Positions 1 to 10,347 of a stretch of DNA of 64,000 nucleotides are shown here, one piece after another (position 1 is the stretch's first letter; each line of letters starts with the position of its first letter). The notes under the pieces are model-generated. The model searched no databases and was not told the DNA's origin. It saw nothing but the letters and a program-made list of their open reading frames with translations. Position numbers and translations under genes: made by a program. Source of the DNA: Calothrix sp. HK-06 (GTDB taxonomy: Bacteria > Cyanobacteriota > Cyanobacteriia > Cyanobacteriales > Nostocaceae); the NCBI RefSeq assembly GCF_001904745.1, contig NZ_MRCD01000008.1, positions 110,300 through 174,299 on the forward strand, in the 5' to 3' direction.

Positions 1-16
1 AAATTTACTGAATTAT

Positions 17-32
17 AGAAATCGGGCTTCTT
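17..32. repeat. Arm of an AGAAACCGGGCTTCTT-type dispersed repeat
   Basis: Sixteen bases here match, with one change, an arm of the hairpin at 58671-58738. It lies in the short spacer 3' of the large kinase gene. A weaker related stretch follows near 84-95. It is probably a degenerate member of the dispersed palindrome family; no function can be read from it. Confidence 0.5.
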
Positions 33-99
33 CGTTGAAATATTGTAATAAAAACGATAATTTGTCTGCGACAATGAATGCGTAGAAACCCAGTTTGTG

Positions 100-3000
100 T
101 TATACAGGAATAGAAATTACAAAAGCAGTTCCTTCTCCAATTGTAGAATTTACCTCAATAGTTCCTCCATGCTTTTCTACTACTATTTGACGTACTATGG
201 TAAGTCCTAACCCTGTTCCTTTGCCAACACCTTTAGTAGTAAATAAGTGGTCGAATATTTTGGCTTTGGTTTCTAGTGTCATTCCTGTTCCATTATCTCT
301 AATCGTAATCACAACGTGACTTTTATTGTTGTTCAAGCTGGTAGACACTGTAATTAGATTAGGTGATTGCATAATCTCGTTAAAAGTACGTCCTGCATTT
401 GATTCTTCTAATGCGTCGATAGCATTAGCTAATAAATTCATAAACACTTGATTTAGTTGTCCAGGAAAACCATTAATTTGAGGTAAATCAGCATAGTTTT
501 TGACTACTTGAATTTCTGGATGACTTTCTGACGCTTTTAAACGGTGTTTGAGAAGCATTAAGGTGCTGTCGAGACCCTCATGAATATTAAATAAAATCTT
601 TTTACGAGTATCTGCTCTAGAAAAAGTACGTAAACTAATACTTATCTCGTAAATTCGGTCAACAGCTTGTTGCATTGAAGCAATTACTTTTGGTAAATCT
701 TCTTGTATATACTCAAAGTCTATAGCTCTAAATTCTTTTACAATTTCTGTAACTGGATTCGGGTAATGATTTTGGTACAAGTTGATTAATGAAAGTAAAT
801 CTTGTACATAGTCATGTGCAGGTTTTAAATTGCCGATTAAAAAATTAATTGGATTATTAATTTCATGTCCTATTCCTGCAACTAAATTTCCTAAAGCAGT
901 CATTTTCTCGCTTTGTACCAGTTGTAACTGTGCTTGTTTTAGACTTTCAATCGACGACTCTAGTTTTTGAGCATAATCTTGAGACTGTTGATATAACCTC
1001 GCATTCTCTAAGGAAATCGCAACTTGAGAACATAGTAGTTTGATAAAATTTAGTCGGGTGTCTGTAAATACTCCTGCTGTTAGAGTGTTTTCAAGGTATA
1101 AAATTGCAACTAATTTTCCTTGACTTAATATTGGGTTACATAGTAAACTTTGCGGTTTTTCCCCAAGTATATATTCGTCTTCATAACTTGTGAGTTCGAC
1201 TGTTGCGTTATGAAAAACTATGTCTTCTTTTGTGCGTGAAACATAGTTAATCAAACTTACTGGTATTTCTCGACTTTCTTCGATTGGAATTGACTGTAAT
1301 AATGATGTGACTTCTTTTGTTGATAAACCAATCGCTTCTATTACTAATTTATCAAGCTTTGGTAATATCAGAACTGCTTTGGAGGCGCCTGCATTTTCAA
1401 TCAGCACTTGCATTAAACTAACCAGTAGCTTTTTTATCTCAATTTCGCTACTGATGACTTGGGATACTTTAACTAAACTAAGTAAATCCAATGAATTGGA
1501 AACATTAGAACTACTTCCAGTCATGGTGAAACTAGTACTATTGGTAGTAAAAGCAATAGTTTCGTGAGAATTTAAGTTATAACTACGCTCTTTAATTGAA
1601 CCTAGTAAGTGCGGATAACGTGTTTCTAAATCTTGGATTTTTGCCGACGCACCCCATCGTGCATAGCAGTAGTAAGCATTAATTAGATAAGTTTGAGCAA
1701 TCGTGGTTTTGTTCCATCCTAAATAAAATTTTGCTGCAAGTTCGTTAGCTAATGCCTCTTCTTGTATATAATTATGTTGTTTGGCACACGCTATTGCTTG
1801 CTCATAACACTCCATTGCCACTAGTTTGTTATCTAATACTCGATGTCGTTCAGCTTCGACGAGATAATATTTGTGCAGAAAATTCATTGGTGCATGATTT
1901 GACCAATGCTGCATTTTCTCTTGGTTATTACCGACTTTTTCCAAAATTTCACTTTGCTGCAATGGCACCATCTCTGAGTATACCGCCAACCTGACCAATG
2001 AATCATAAAAGTAAAAGGCCGGAAAAATTACTAACCCTGTTAAACCACCCAAGTATTGCTCTGCTTTCACTACATACTCTAAGGCAATATCAGATTTATC
2101 AACCAAATAATTTAGTACACATTTATTAAAATATACCATACATATTGCCGTGATGTCATTCATCTCTTCGTGTTGCGGCAACATTTCTTGTTCATTATAT
2201 ACTGTCCCAACTAAACTACATACGTCATTGCCATGATTCATTAAATTCAAAACTGTTTGCTGCCAAATTTGCACGTAGCTAAGACCTGTTTTTTGTTTGA
2301 GTTGTCTAAGAGTCTCAGAATATATGGACATTTCCTTCTCAAGTCCAATTAATTCTTGACCTGTTAAGTACGAACCAAACGAGTAATTGTGCAATGCGTA
2401 GGAAGCAAATTCCAAATCCCCAGTTTCTAAACCAATTCTGTAAACTTCTTGTAATGGTTTCAAAAAGTCGCGTGCGTGATTTTTCCAATGTCCCACCAAG
2501 CTATTATAAAGGAGTAAAGTTTTGGCTTGCAGTGAAGCAACGTTAGTTTTGGATAAAACGTTTAAAGATAGTTGAGCAAACTCATAACCTGTCTCAATAT
2601 CACCAATGACACAACACAATAAAAATCCATACGTACAGTATCCGTTTGCAGAAAGTCCTGTATTACCATACTGAATCGATAAGTCAACCATTTTTAGGGT
2701 GACTAAAGGAACAAATTCGGGACTACCAAGATAAGCAGCAGAAAACATACTCGACAAAATACGCATAGCTGCTAAAATCCTAGGGTCGCTCATTTCGGGT
2801 AGATTAATTAAGTCAGCAACATTTCTACCTGCCAATAATTCTGCTGTAGTTTGAAACGCTTGTTGAATGTCTGACTGTTTTGGCGCCAAAGGAAATTCAA
2901 TGTTAAGTAATTTTAGCACATCAAGGCTAATATTTAAGCCCTCAATTAATTTATTTTGTACAATTTGAGCTTGAATAATGATTTCGTAAACTCGAATTTT

Positions 3001-5553
3001 ATCTAAAACTGTCTCTCCCCGATTAATGACTTGCTGTGCGAACTCCTCCATTTTGTCATAGTCACCACATAGATATGCTGTATCACATGCTTCTTCATAT
3101 AAAGCTAATACTAACTCATATTGTTCGCAATCATAGTCACCGAGTATTTCGAGAGCAACATCAAAGTAACGAGATGCGGCAATATTTGCTGTTGAAGCTT
3201 TAGCTTTACGTCCAGCATTTAAATTTAACTGCGCTAGTTCTAAAAGTTGTTGTGGGTCATTGATTAATTTGATTCCATAATTTAATTGATTGACAATATC
3301 AAAAATTTTCTCTTCTTGTTGACTTGTTGGAGTATTCTGTAATAATAATTTCCCAATATTTAGGTGAGTTAATTGTTTATCTGTTTCAGGAATGAGAGAA
3401 TAAGCAGCTTGCTGTACACGGTCATGGACAAATTTATAAGTAACTAACGTTTGATGCTTACTAGCAATTGATAGTTTATCATCTTCAGCTAAATCTTCTT
3501 GGAAAAACTTGTAAATTTCATTTGTTGGAATCACGAGTTCTTCCTGCAGTGCTTTCCATAGATAAAATGCAGTTGCAGCTTGAGTTTTACCATTCACGAT
3601 AGATAAACTTGGTAAATCGAATTGATTACCAATGCACGCTGCAAGTTTGAGAACTGACTGTGTAGCAAATGGCAATTTTTTTAATTGTACTGCCATAAAT
3701 TCTACAACGTTATCGGTAAATGCCAATTCTTTAATTTTGGAAAGATTACACTCCCATCCTCCCCGCTTCTGTAAATGATATTCATCTATATTAAACGATA
3801 TCAAACCGTCTTCGTATAGCGATTTTAAAAATTGACTGCTAAAAAAAGGATTACCCTGTGTTTTCTGATAAATTATACTTGTTAACGGCGCCGCATTTTC
3901 TAAACTGCAATTTAATGTGTCTGCGACTAAATGCGTTAACTCATTTACAGATAAAGGACTTAATTTAATTGTATTAATTTTGACATGTTCTTTCTGAATC
4001 TCATCCAGCGTTAATAAAAGTGGATGTGCAGCAGAAACTTCATTATCTCGATAGGCGCCAATAAATAATAAATGTTCAATGTCAGTATTTGCAAGGGACT
4101 GCAACAATTTTAAAGAAGCAAAGTCCGACCACTGCAAATCATCCAGAAAAATAACCAAAGGATGCTTGTGGCATGTAAAAACTTGAATAAATTTCTGAAA
4201 TAATAAATTAAAACGGTTTGTGGCAGCACTACCAGTAAGCTTTGCACATGCAGGTTGTTCCCCAATAATGCGCTCTAATTCTGGAATAAACTCAATAATA
4301 ACCTGACCTTGTTCCCCCAAAGCTGCCAAAATTCGAGTTTTCCAATAAATTAATTGCGTATCGCTTTCACTACTTAATTGCTCCATCAAGTCACGAAACG
4401 CTTGCAAAAACCCTGAAAATGGAATATTCCGCTGAAACTGGTCGTATTTACCTTTAATAAAATAACCTCGTTGTCGCACGATAGGTTTATGTACTTCGTT
4501 AACAACGGCAGTTTTACCAATACCAGATAACCCTGCAACCATCACTATTTCAACTGCTCTTGGCTTTTTCGCAAACGTCGAAGGGTGGGGATTTGCAACT
4601 CGCTCAAACGCAGCAAGAAGAGTTTTTACCTCATTAGAGCGACCATAAAGTTTTTCGGGTATTGCAAAACGGTCAGATGTATCTCGCTGTCCCAACTCAA
4701 AGTATTTATTAACCTGAGAATTAACGTGATAACTTGCTTGTTCCAAGTCATACTTGAGTCCCAAAGCACTTTGATAACGGTCTTCGGCATTTTTCGCCAT
4801 CAGTTTGGCGATAATATTAGAGAGAATAATTGGAACATCACTATTAATACTGTAAACTGACGGGGGATGCTTGGCGATATGGGAATACACCAACTCCATC
4901 GGATCTTGACAAGTAAAGGGTAATTCCCCAGTGAGAAGTTCAAAGAAAGTTACACCTAACGAGTAAAAATCGCTACGCCAATCTACTAAACGGTTCATAC
5001 GTCCAGTTTGTTCTGGAGAAATATAACTAAGAGTACCTTCTAAAAAATTGGAGTATTTTAGAGTCTCCATGTCTTTGGGCAATAAAGAGGCAATACTAAA
5101 ATCTATAATTTTTACTTGTTTTGTAATTGGGTTAATAAGAATATTGGCGGGTTTAATATCTTTATGAATAATTCGGTTGCAGTATAATCCATGAAGGGAT
5201 GTAACAGTTTGTATCGCAACGTCAAAAAAATCTTGTAGACGAATGCGGTTTGTCTCTAAATCTCGTAAACACCAGTTTTTGAGCGAAATTCCCCCAAAAT
5301 CTTCCATTATCAACGCATAACTATTTTGGTAAGGTTCCAAGCTATAAGTTTTGATAACACCTGGGAGATTAAGATTTTTAGCAATGGTGTACTGGTTGCG
5401 AAACTGGACGAGTTCGCTAAAGGTAGGATATTCGTGTCGTAATAGCTTAATTACAACAGGCTTAGAGTCAGACTTCCTAACAGCACGATATACTGATGTT
5501 CTCACACCAGAATATATTTGCTCAAAAGTCTCATAACCAGGTAGTGTAATCAT
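100..5553 (-). CDS. Trifunctional Ser/Thr kinase – AAA-type ATPase – GAF – histidine kinase
   Basis: This 1817-residue signalling protein has the architecture of the HstK family of filamentous cyanobacteria. Residues 7-270 are a Ser/Thr kinase with Lys36, the catalytic loop HKDIKPANIL (130-139, HKD instead of HRD), DFS at 151-153 in place of DFG, and SPEQTGR at 179-185. An AAA/STAND-like ATPase follows, with P-loop GLSGIGKT (341-348) and Walker B ending in FLDDLQW (about 469-475), then a long helical TPR-like middle. A GAF domain lies at about 1358-1520. A histidine kinase with phospho-acceptor His1563 (GIGHEINNP) and an ATPase domain ending GTGLGLTIV finishes the protein. No receiver domain or transmembrane segment is seen, so it should be cytosolic. 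It stands alone; its ligand and target are unknown. The assignment is firm, the specific role is not. Confidence 0.93.
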   Translation of the reverse strand: MITLPGYETFEQIYSGVRTSVYRAVRKSDSKPVVIKLLRHEYPTFSELVQFRNQYTIAKNLNLPGVIKTYSLEPYQNSYALIMEDFGGISLKNWCLRDLETNRIRLQDFFDVAIQTVTSLHGLYCNRIIHKDIKPANILINPITKQVKIIDFSIASLLPKDMETLKYSNFLEGTLSYISPEQTGRMNRLVDWRSDFYSLGVTFFELLTGELPFTCQDPMELVYSHIAKHPPSVYSINSDVPIILSNIIAKLMAKNAEDRYQSALGLKYDLEQASYHVNSQVNKYFELGQRDTSDRFAIPEKLYGRSNEVKTLLAAFERVANPHPSTFAKKPRAVEIVMVAGLSGIGKTAVVNEVHKPIVRQRGYFIKGKYDQFQRNIPFSGFLQAFRDLMEQLSSESDTQLIYWKTRILAALGEQGQVIIEFIPELERIIGEQPACAKLTGSAATNRFNLLFQKFIQVFTCHKHPLVIFLDDLQWSDFASLKLLQSLANTDIEHLLFIGAYRDNEVSAAHPLLLTLDEIQKEHVKINTIKLSPLSVNELTHLVADTLNCSLENAAPLTSIIYQKTQGNPFFSSQFLKSLYEDGLISFNIDEYHLQKRGGWECNLSKIKELAFTDNVVEFMAVQLKKLPFATQSVLKLAACIGNQFDLPSLSIVNGKTQAATAFYLWKALQEELVIPTNEIYKFFQEDLAEDDKLSIASKHQTLVTYKFVHDRVQQAAYSLIPETDKQLTHLNIGKLLLQNTPTSQQEEKIFDIVNQLNYGIKLINDPQQLLELAQLNLNAGRKAKASTANIAASRYFDVALEILGDYDCEQYELVLALYEEACDTAYLCGDYDKMEEFAQQVINRGETVLDKIRVYEIIIQAQIVQNKLIEGLNISLDVLKLLNIEFPLAPKQSDIQQAFQTTAELLAGRNVADLINLPEMSDPRILAAMRILSSMFSAAYLGSPEFVPLVTLKMVDLSIQYGNTGLSANGYCTYGFLLCCVIGDIETGYEFAQLSLNVLSKTNVASLQAKTLLLYNSLVGHWKNHARDFLKPLQEVYRIGLETGDLEFASYALHNYSFGSYLTGQELIGLEKEMSIYSETLRQLKQKTGLSYVQIWQQTVLNLMNHGNDVCSLVGTVYNEQEMLPQHEEMNDITAICMVYFNKCVLNYLVDKSDIALEYVVKAEQYLGGLTGLVIFPAFYFYDSLVRLAVYSEMVPLQQSEILEKVGNNQEKMQHWSNHAPMNFLHKYYLVEAERHRVLDNKLVAMECYEQAIACAKQHNYIQEEALANELAAKFYLGWNKTTIAQTYLINAYYCYARWGASAKIQDLETRYPHLLGSIKERSYNLNSHETIAFTTNSTSFTMTGSSSNVSNSLDLLSLVKVSQVISSEIEIKKLLVSLMQVLIENAGASKAVLILPKLDKLVIEAIGLSTKEVTSLLQSIPIEESREIPVSLINYVSRTKEDIVFHNATVELTSYEDEYILGEKPQSLLCNPILSQGKLVAILYLENTLTAGVFTDTRLNFIKLLCSQVAISLENARLYQQSQDYAQKLESSIESLKQAQLQLVQSEKMTALGNLVAGIGHEINNPINFLIGNLKPAHDYVQDLLSLINLYQNHYPNPVTEIVKEFRAIDFEYIQEDLPKVIASMQQAVDRIYEISISLRTFSRADTRKKILFNIHEGLDSTLMLLKHRLKASESHPEIQVVKNYADLPQINGFPGQLNQVFMNLLANAIDALEESNAGRTFNEIMQSPNLITVSTSLNNNKSHVVITIRDNGTGMTLETKAKIFDHLFTTKGVGKGTGLGLTIVRQIVVEKHGGTIEVNSTIGEGTAFVISIPV

Positions 5554-5746
5554 ATTAGCCCCTGCTCAACTGATAATTCATCTTGTGTCACATAGATATA
5601 GGTATTATTCCCATTCATTAGTCAGATGCAACATAGCACGTTCTTTTTCTTCTACAATATTGGCACCTGTAATCCCTGATACTACATTAATTTTATTTGT
5701 AATTATTTTTACCTAAAATATTTTGGTTAAAAATAAGCTGTTTTTT

Positions 5747-5775
5747 TACTACAGAGAGGCAGAGTACACAGAGAC
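5747..5775. repeat. ACAGAGA-type dispersed repeat in the 5554-5931 spacer
   Basis: This copy of the CACAGAGA-rich dispersed repeat also occurs at 20894-21015, near 25419 and at 51145-51220. The rest of the 380-base spacer is AT-rich and holds the 5' regions of the divergent kinase and hydrolase genes. A 71-codon minus-strand ORF running through it (5693-5908) looks accidental because it translates the repeat. Confidence 0.6.
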
Positions 5776-5931
5776 AGCTTTGGTGGTGAAGATTAAGCAT
5801 ATTATCAATTTTTAACCCAATTGTGAACAGGCGCCTTTTTTGACGATTAAAAGGAACAAAATTACCATAATTAAGTCTGACAAACAGGTGTGTCAACGCG
5901 CGTGTCATCTATAATAATTATGGTTTTATTT

Positions 5932-7575
5932 ATGAGTTCTATTCATCGGCAGAAAAAGGTATCTTTTTTCCAGGGGTTTTTGTGCAGCTTAAGTATAATT
6001 TGCAGTTGGGGTACGGTGGCGCCTGCGATTGCAGCAGAATCTATTACTATACAGTTGGGACCATTCGAGCAAAAAATCGATGTTGATGATTTGGAAAATT
6101 TCGCCAAGAACGGGAAATTACCTAAAGAGCTACAAGTATTTTCGTCCTTTTTAACACCACAAGTCAAGGAAGTATTGAATCAAACGTTGAAGTTAAATCC
6201 AGAATTTGCCGATAATTTTATTGATGGACTTGCCAAAACTCCTCAAGGTCAGCGATTAATTTCTTCTTTAGGTGGGATAATACCCGGTAGTACGGCTCAA
6301 AGTCTTAAGGATACTCTCAATTTAACTGCTCGTCGTTTTAATGGTTTAACGGTTTTAGGATTTCTACGTTCCTATCCTGGTGAGAACATTACCGTTGATG
6401 CGACAAAAGCGATTGGTTTATCACTCGAAATGAATGCAAATAATTTACAGAGTCAAGCGTTCGCTGCCTTGCTCGAACGTGAGTTACCCAAAAATGATAT
6501 AATATCATTACCTAGAAATATCAATCCAGGTAGAAGAGGAAACGAGCAAGTACAATTAACTAGTTTTACATTCCAAGACCGTCAAAGAAATCGCATTCTG
6601 CCAGTTGATATTTATTCTACTACGGGTATAACACAGAAACCATTAGTTGTAATATCTCATGGTTTCGGAGCAAACAGGCGCCATTTACAGTATCTAGCGC
6701 AGCATTTAGCTTCGTATGGTTTTACTGTCGCAGCTTTAGAGCATCCTGGTAGTAATGCAGTCGCAGTTAACCGTGTCACCAATAGTAGTTCTGACTTATC
6801 AAAACTTATTAGCGCAAAAGAATTTATCGACCGTCCCCAAGATGTCACCTTTTTACTCAACGAACTTTCAAAGTTAAACCTACAACCCAGTCAACTCCAA
6901 AATAAACTCAATACCGATAATGTCACCGTTGTTGGTCACTCTTTGGGAGGTTATACTGCGTTAGCTTTAGCTGGAGGTAAATTGGACTTAGATAGTCTAC
7001 GTAAATTCTGTAAAAATTCACTCTTATTTGGTGAGGCACCTGGAGACTGGTTACAATGTGCAGCAGTGGAACTTAAAGATAGTGATATCCGAACCCCACT
7101 TCAAGATAAACGTATTAAAGGCGCCATTGTTTTAAACCCACTAGTAGGTAATTTATTTGGTAGAAAAGGTTTAGAAAATATTAATACCCCAGTATTAATG
7201 TTAGCAAGTAGTGATGATGCTTTAACACCAGCATTAAAACACCAATTTGCACCATTCACAGAATTAAGAGGCAATAAATATTTAATTACAGCAATTGGAG
7301 GTACACATTTAAGCGTCAGTGACCCCACATACCAAACAGCCGATATTACCAATATAGTAAAAGAACGGCGCGGTGCCGAAACAAACAACTTGCGTGAATT
7401 AGTATCTGGAGTCAGTGTAGCGTTTATTAAACAGCAAACCGATGAAGCAAAAACCTATCAACCGTTTTTAACCCCCCTCTACGCGAAATCACTATCCACA
7501 ACACAGCTACCCCTACGCTTAGTATCAGAACTACCAGGTAACTTGAAAAAATGGGCAGAGTTCGCGGCAAATTGA
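5932..7575 (+). CDS. Secreted alpha/beta hydrolase with DUF1400-like N-terminus
   Basis: A 547-residue protein if begun at ATG 5932; ATG 5920 and GTG 5890 are in frame upstream, and no clear ribosome site decides between them. The N-terminus has a basic stretch (RQKK) and a hydrophobic segment ending in an Ala-rich AIAAES cleavage-like site, so export is likely. About 150 residues resembling the cyanobacterial DUF1400 region precede an alpha/beta hydrolase fold. The nucleophile elbow GHSLGG places catalytic Ser337; an oxyanion-type HGFG motif precedes it and a GGTHLS segment supplies a likely catalytic His. The family includes lipases and platelet-activating-factor acetylhydrolase-like enzymes. 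The substrate is unknown. Confidence 0.85.
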   Translation: MSSIHRQKKVSFFQGFLCSLSIICSWGTVAPAIAAESITIQLGPFEQKIDVDDLENFAKNGKLPKELQVFSSFLTPQVKEVLNQTLKLNPEFADNFIDGLAKTPQGQRLISSLGGIIPGSTAQSLKDTLNLTARRFNGLTVLGFLRSYPGENITVDATKAIGLSLEMNANNLQSQAFAALLERELPKNDIISLPRNINPGRRGNEQVQLTSFTFQDRQRNRILPVDIYSTTGITQKPLVVISHGFGANRRHLQYLAQHLASYGFTVAALEHPGSNAVAVNRVTNSSSDLSKLISAKEFIDRPQDVTFLLNELSKLNLQPSQLQNKLNTDNVTVVGHSLGGYTALALAGGKLDLDSLRKFCKNSLLFGEAPGDWLQCAAVELKDSDIRTPLQDKRIKGAIVLNPLVGNLFGRKGLENINTPVLMLASSDDALTPALKHQFAPFTELRGNKYLITAIGGTHLSVSDPTYQTADITNIVKERRGAETNNLRELVSGVSVAFIKQQTDEAKTYQPFLTPLYAKSLSTTQLPLRLVSELPGNLKKWAEFAAN

Positions 7576-7690
7576 GCCATCTTGTGATAAGAACTTTACA
7601 ATATCAACTTATTAGACTTAAAGTAGGGCACAATCTACGTGTTGTCCCATAAACGATATAATTCCTCAAACACCATTCTAAGGAGTATAC

Positions 7691-8545
7691 ATGGAAGCAT
7701 TTGCAGCTATTGTGTTAGTGCTTATCGGCTATGCATTAGGTTCGGCTAAACTAATTAATGAAGGAAACGAAGCACTTGTAGAGCGGTTAGGTCGATACCA
7801 CCGTAAGCTTCGACCCGGAATGAACTTTATTGTTCCCCTTATCGATTCCATTGTGATGGAAGATACAACAAGGGAACAAATACTGGATATCAAACCCCAA
7901 AACGTCATTACCGCTGATAACGTTTACATCGAAGTTGACGGTGTGATATTCTGGCGTATCAATGATATGGAGAGAAGCTTCTACCGAATTGATGATATTC
8001 AAGTAGCACTAGGTAATTTAATTCAAGTTGAACTGCGTGCAAACCTTGCAGAACGTACCTTTGAACAAGTAATTGCCTCACGTACCGAAGTCAACCAAGC
8101 TTTACTCAAAACAGTAAACGTAACTGCTGCTGACTGGGGAGTGCAAATTATTCGGGTAGACATTCAAAGCATCACACCTCCAGAAAGCGTTCAAAAATCT
8201 ATGGCAGACCAAAACGCTGCTGTAATTAGAAAACGTGCAGCAATTACAGCAGCAGAAGGTGAGCAAGAAGCAGCTATTAAACGCGCACAAGCAACTAGAA
8301 CATCCGTTCAAATTCTTTCCGAAGCATTGCGTACCAACCCTGAAAGCAAAGAGATTTTAAAATACTTGGTAGCTCAAGAACAGGTAGAAGCAAGTCATAG
8401 GTTAGGTACAAGCACCAACGCAAAAGTTGTTTTCCTCAACCCTGGTGTTAACTCAGATGCTTATGCTCAAATGGTTGGTGACATTGGTAGTAGCGATGTA
8501 GCAGAGAATAATAACCCCCCTGAAAATGGTTCTGCAACCGCATAA
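7691..8545 (+). CDS. SPFH/band 7 (stomatin/paraslipin-like) membrane protein
   Basis: The 284-residue protein starts at an ATG preceded by AAGGAG at good spacing. One N-terminal hydrophobic segment (about 1-18) anchors it. An SPFH/prohibitin-homology domain follows, recognisable by VERLGRYHRKLRPGMNF and by the later Ala/Glu-rich coiled coil (AAEGEQEAAIKRAQA). Length and order match the paraslipin branch of the stomatin family, which forms large membrane-bound rings. Many paraslipins pair with NfeD proteases, but no nfeD gene is adjacent. A role in membrane quality control is inference from the family. Confidence 0.92.
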   Translation: MEAFAAIVLVLIGYALGSAKLINEGNEALVERLGRYHRKLRPGMNFIVPLIDSIVMEDTTREQILDIKPQNVITADNVYIEVDGVIFWRINDMERSFYRIDDIQVALGNLIQVELRANLAERTFEQVIASRTEVNQALLKTVNVTAADWGVQIIRVDIQSITPPESVQKSMADQNAAVIRKRAAITAAEGEQEAAIKRAQATRTSVQILSEALRTNPESKEILKYLVAQEQVEASHRLGTSTNAKVVFLNPGVNSDAYAQMVGDIGSSDVAENNNPPENGSATA

Positions 8546-8547
8546 AT

Positions 8548-8599
8548 GTAGAGACGTGATTAATCCCTACGGGAAATCCTGCGGATTACACGTCTCTAC
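8548..8599. repeat. GTAGAGACGTG hairpin repeat at a convergent gene junction
   Basis: The arms 8548-8566 and 8583-8599 pair (GTAGAGACGTG against CACGTCTCTAC plus inner bases). The element lies between two converging genes and its right arm contains the TAG stop codon of folP (8596-8598). Relatives are at 13426-13449, 27263-27300 and a half copy near 36170. It probably acts as a bidirectional terminator or 3'-end stabiliser. Confidence 0.75.
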
Positions 8600-9444
8600 G
8601 ACGTGTTTCTGACTAGTGCGTCTGTAACTAGGCAAACATCGCGTATTTCTTTGACATCGTGAACTCTAACGATATCAGCACCTTGAAAAATAGCAGCACT
8701 ACATGCTGCTGCTGTTCCCATCAGGCGCCCTTTGGGGTCAGGTTGGTTTAGAATACGACCAATGAAACTTTTACGCGATGGGCCTATTAATATCGGACAA
8801 TCAAGTTGATGCAATTCTTTTAAACGATGAAATATTTCTAGGTTTTGCTCGTAGTTTTTCGCAAATCCTATTCCTGGGTCTATTATTATTTGATTACGTT
8901 TTATACCAGTGTTTACAGCGATTTCTATTTGCCCCTTCAAAAAGCTAATTATTTCCCCCACTACATCATCATAATTTGTTAACTTTTGCATCGTTGCGGG
9001 TGTGCCCCTGATATGCATTAAAATAATAGGCGCCTGCATAGAAAAAGCAACTTTAAATATTTCAGGGTCATATGTACCGCCCGAAATATCATTTATAATA
9101 TCTCCGCCAGCTTCTATTGCTAATTCTGCTACTTCTGACCTAGTTGTATCTACTGAAATTATTTTATCTGTAACTGTACGAATTGCAGTGATTACAGGTA
9201 TAACTCGATTTAATTCTTCTTGTAAAGTAATTTGTTCGGTGCCAGGTTTTGTGGACTGTCCACCAATATCAATTATATCGGCACCTGATGATACCATTTC
9301 TTGAGCTTGAATTACAGCAGCATCAACGCTGTTAAATTCACCACCATCACTAAAACTATCGGGCGTAACATTTAATACACCCATAATATAAGTTTTAGCT
9401 CCCCAATCAAAAGTATGATTACGTATATGTAGTTGACTGGACAT
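8596..9444 (-). CDS. folP: Dihydropteroate synthase
   Basis: The 282-residue enzyme joins p-aminobenzoate to hydroxymethyl-dihydropterin pyrophosphate in folate synthesis, in the cytosol. Family signatures are clear: MGVLNVTPDSFSDGG at residues 21-35, DIGGQSTKPG at 59-68, and the C-terminal GPSRKSFIG loop that binds the pterin phosphate. Length is normal for bacterial DHPS. It lies 41 bases downstream of tpiA on the same strand and may be cotranscribed with it. Its stop codon lies inside a dispersed hairpin repeat, so the last residues may have been changed by the repeat's arrival. Confidence 0.97.
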   Translation of the reverse strand: MSSQLHIRNHTFDWGAKTYIMGVLNVTPDSFSDGGEFNSVDAAVIQAQEMVSSGADIIDIGGQSTKPGTEQITLQEELNRVIPVITAIRTVTDKIISVDTTRSEVAELAIEAGGDIINDISGGTYDPEIFKVAFSMQAPIILMHIRGTPATMQKLTNYDDVVGEIISFLKGQIEIAVNTGIKRNQIIIDPGIGFAKNYEQNLEIFHRLKELHQLDCPILIGPSRKSFIGRILNQPDPKGRLMGTAAACSAAIFQGADIVRVHDVKEIRDVCLVTDALVRNTS

Positions 9445-9485
9445 AAAAATAAATTTTGCCTAGGGTTTGACCCCTAGGATATGTA

Positions 9486-10211
9486 TTATTGATAATTGAC
9501 AATTCTGGCAAAGCTGTCTGCTTCGAGACTTGCACCTCCTACCAAAACCCCGTCTATTTCGGGTTGTGCCATAATTTCGTCGATGTTATTTGGTTTGACT
9601 GAACCACCGTATTGAATGGGAACGTTTTGGTTTGTTAATTGGTTACGAATCATTCCAATCATATGGTTTGCTTCTTTTGTTTCGCAGGTGTCACCAGTTC
9701 CAATAGCCCAAATTGGTTCGTAAGCAATAATTAAATTACTTTGGTCAACATCTACTAAGTCTTTTTTGAGTTGCATCGATATCAACGCTTCTGCTTCTCC
9801 TGCATCACGCTGCTGTTTGGTTTCACCGACACACAAAATTGGTGTTAACCCGTATTTTTGTGCTGCTCTCAAACGTAAATTAACTGTTTCGTCGGTTTCT
9901 CCAAAGAATTGGCGCCTTTCGCTATGCCCGATAATAACGTAGCGTACACCAATTTCTGTCAGCATTTCGCCCGAAATCTCACCTGTATAGGCACCGTTTT
10001 CTGCCCAGTGGACATTTTGGGCACCAAGTTGGACTCGACTACCATGTAGATTTCTCGATAATACGTTCAAATCTGTGAAGGGGACGCACAAAATTACTTC
10101 GCGCGCTTCGGGTGTTTCCTCCAACGTAGGCAGAAATCCTTTTAAAAACATTTCGGACTCTGCCTGGGTTTTGAACATTTTCCAGTTACCAGCAAGAACT
10201 TTCTTTCGCAC
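9486..10211 (-). CDS. tpiA: Triosephosphate isomerase
   Basis: TIM interconverts dihydroxyacetone phosphate and glyceraldehyde 3-phosphate in glycolysis and the Calvin cycle. I start it at the GTG giving [11 protein letters not shown]: this yields 241 residues, the usual length, and a GAAGG lies just upstream. An in-frame GTG at 10292 would add 27 residues unlike the family. From the chosen start, Lys11 of the GNWK loop, His96 (IIGHSERR) and Glu165 ([11 protein letters not shown]) are the catalytic residues, and YGGSVKPNN is the C-terminal phosphate loop. folP follows after a short gap. Confidence 0.96.
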   Translation of the reverse strand: MRKKVLAGNWKMFKTQAESEMFLKGFLPTLEETPEAREVILCVPFTDLNVLSRNLHGSRVQLGAQNVHWAENGAYTGEISGEMLTEIGVRYVIIGHSERRQFFGETDETVNLRLRAAQKYGLTPILCVGETKQQRDAGEAEALISMQLKKDLVDVDQSNLIIAYEPIWAIGTGDTCETKEANHMIGMIRNQLTNQNVPIQYGGSVKPNNIDEIMAQPEIDGVLVGGASLEADSFARIVNYQ

Positions 10212-10347
10212 AGGCGCCTTCGTCAAGATTAAATTAATATTAAATGCATCTTTTACTTTAAACCATGACGTTACACGTGCGCTAGCTTTCACCCGATGCG
10301 GTTATGATTAGCTCCTATAAATACAAATTAACGAACAAATTTTGATT

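Noticed and set aside
5693..5908. Minus-strand frame of 71 codons between the kinase and the hydrolase
   Set aside because: It translates a CACAGAGA-type dispersed repeat and AT-rich spacer and has no recognisable protein character.
10212..10292. Longer N-terminus for triosephosphate isomerase
   Set aside because: It adds 27 residues not found in the family. The GTG at 10211 gives the normal length and has a GAAGG upstream.
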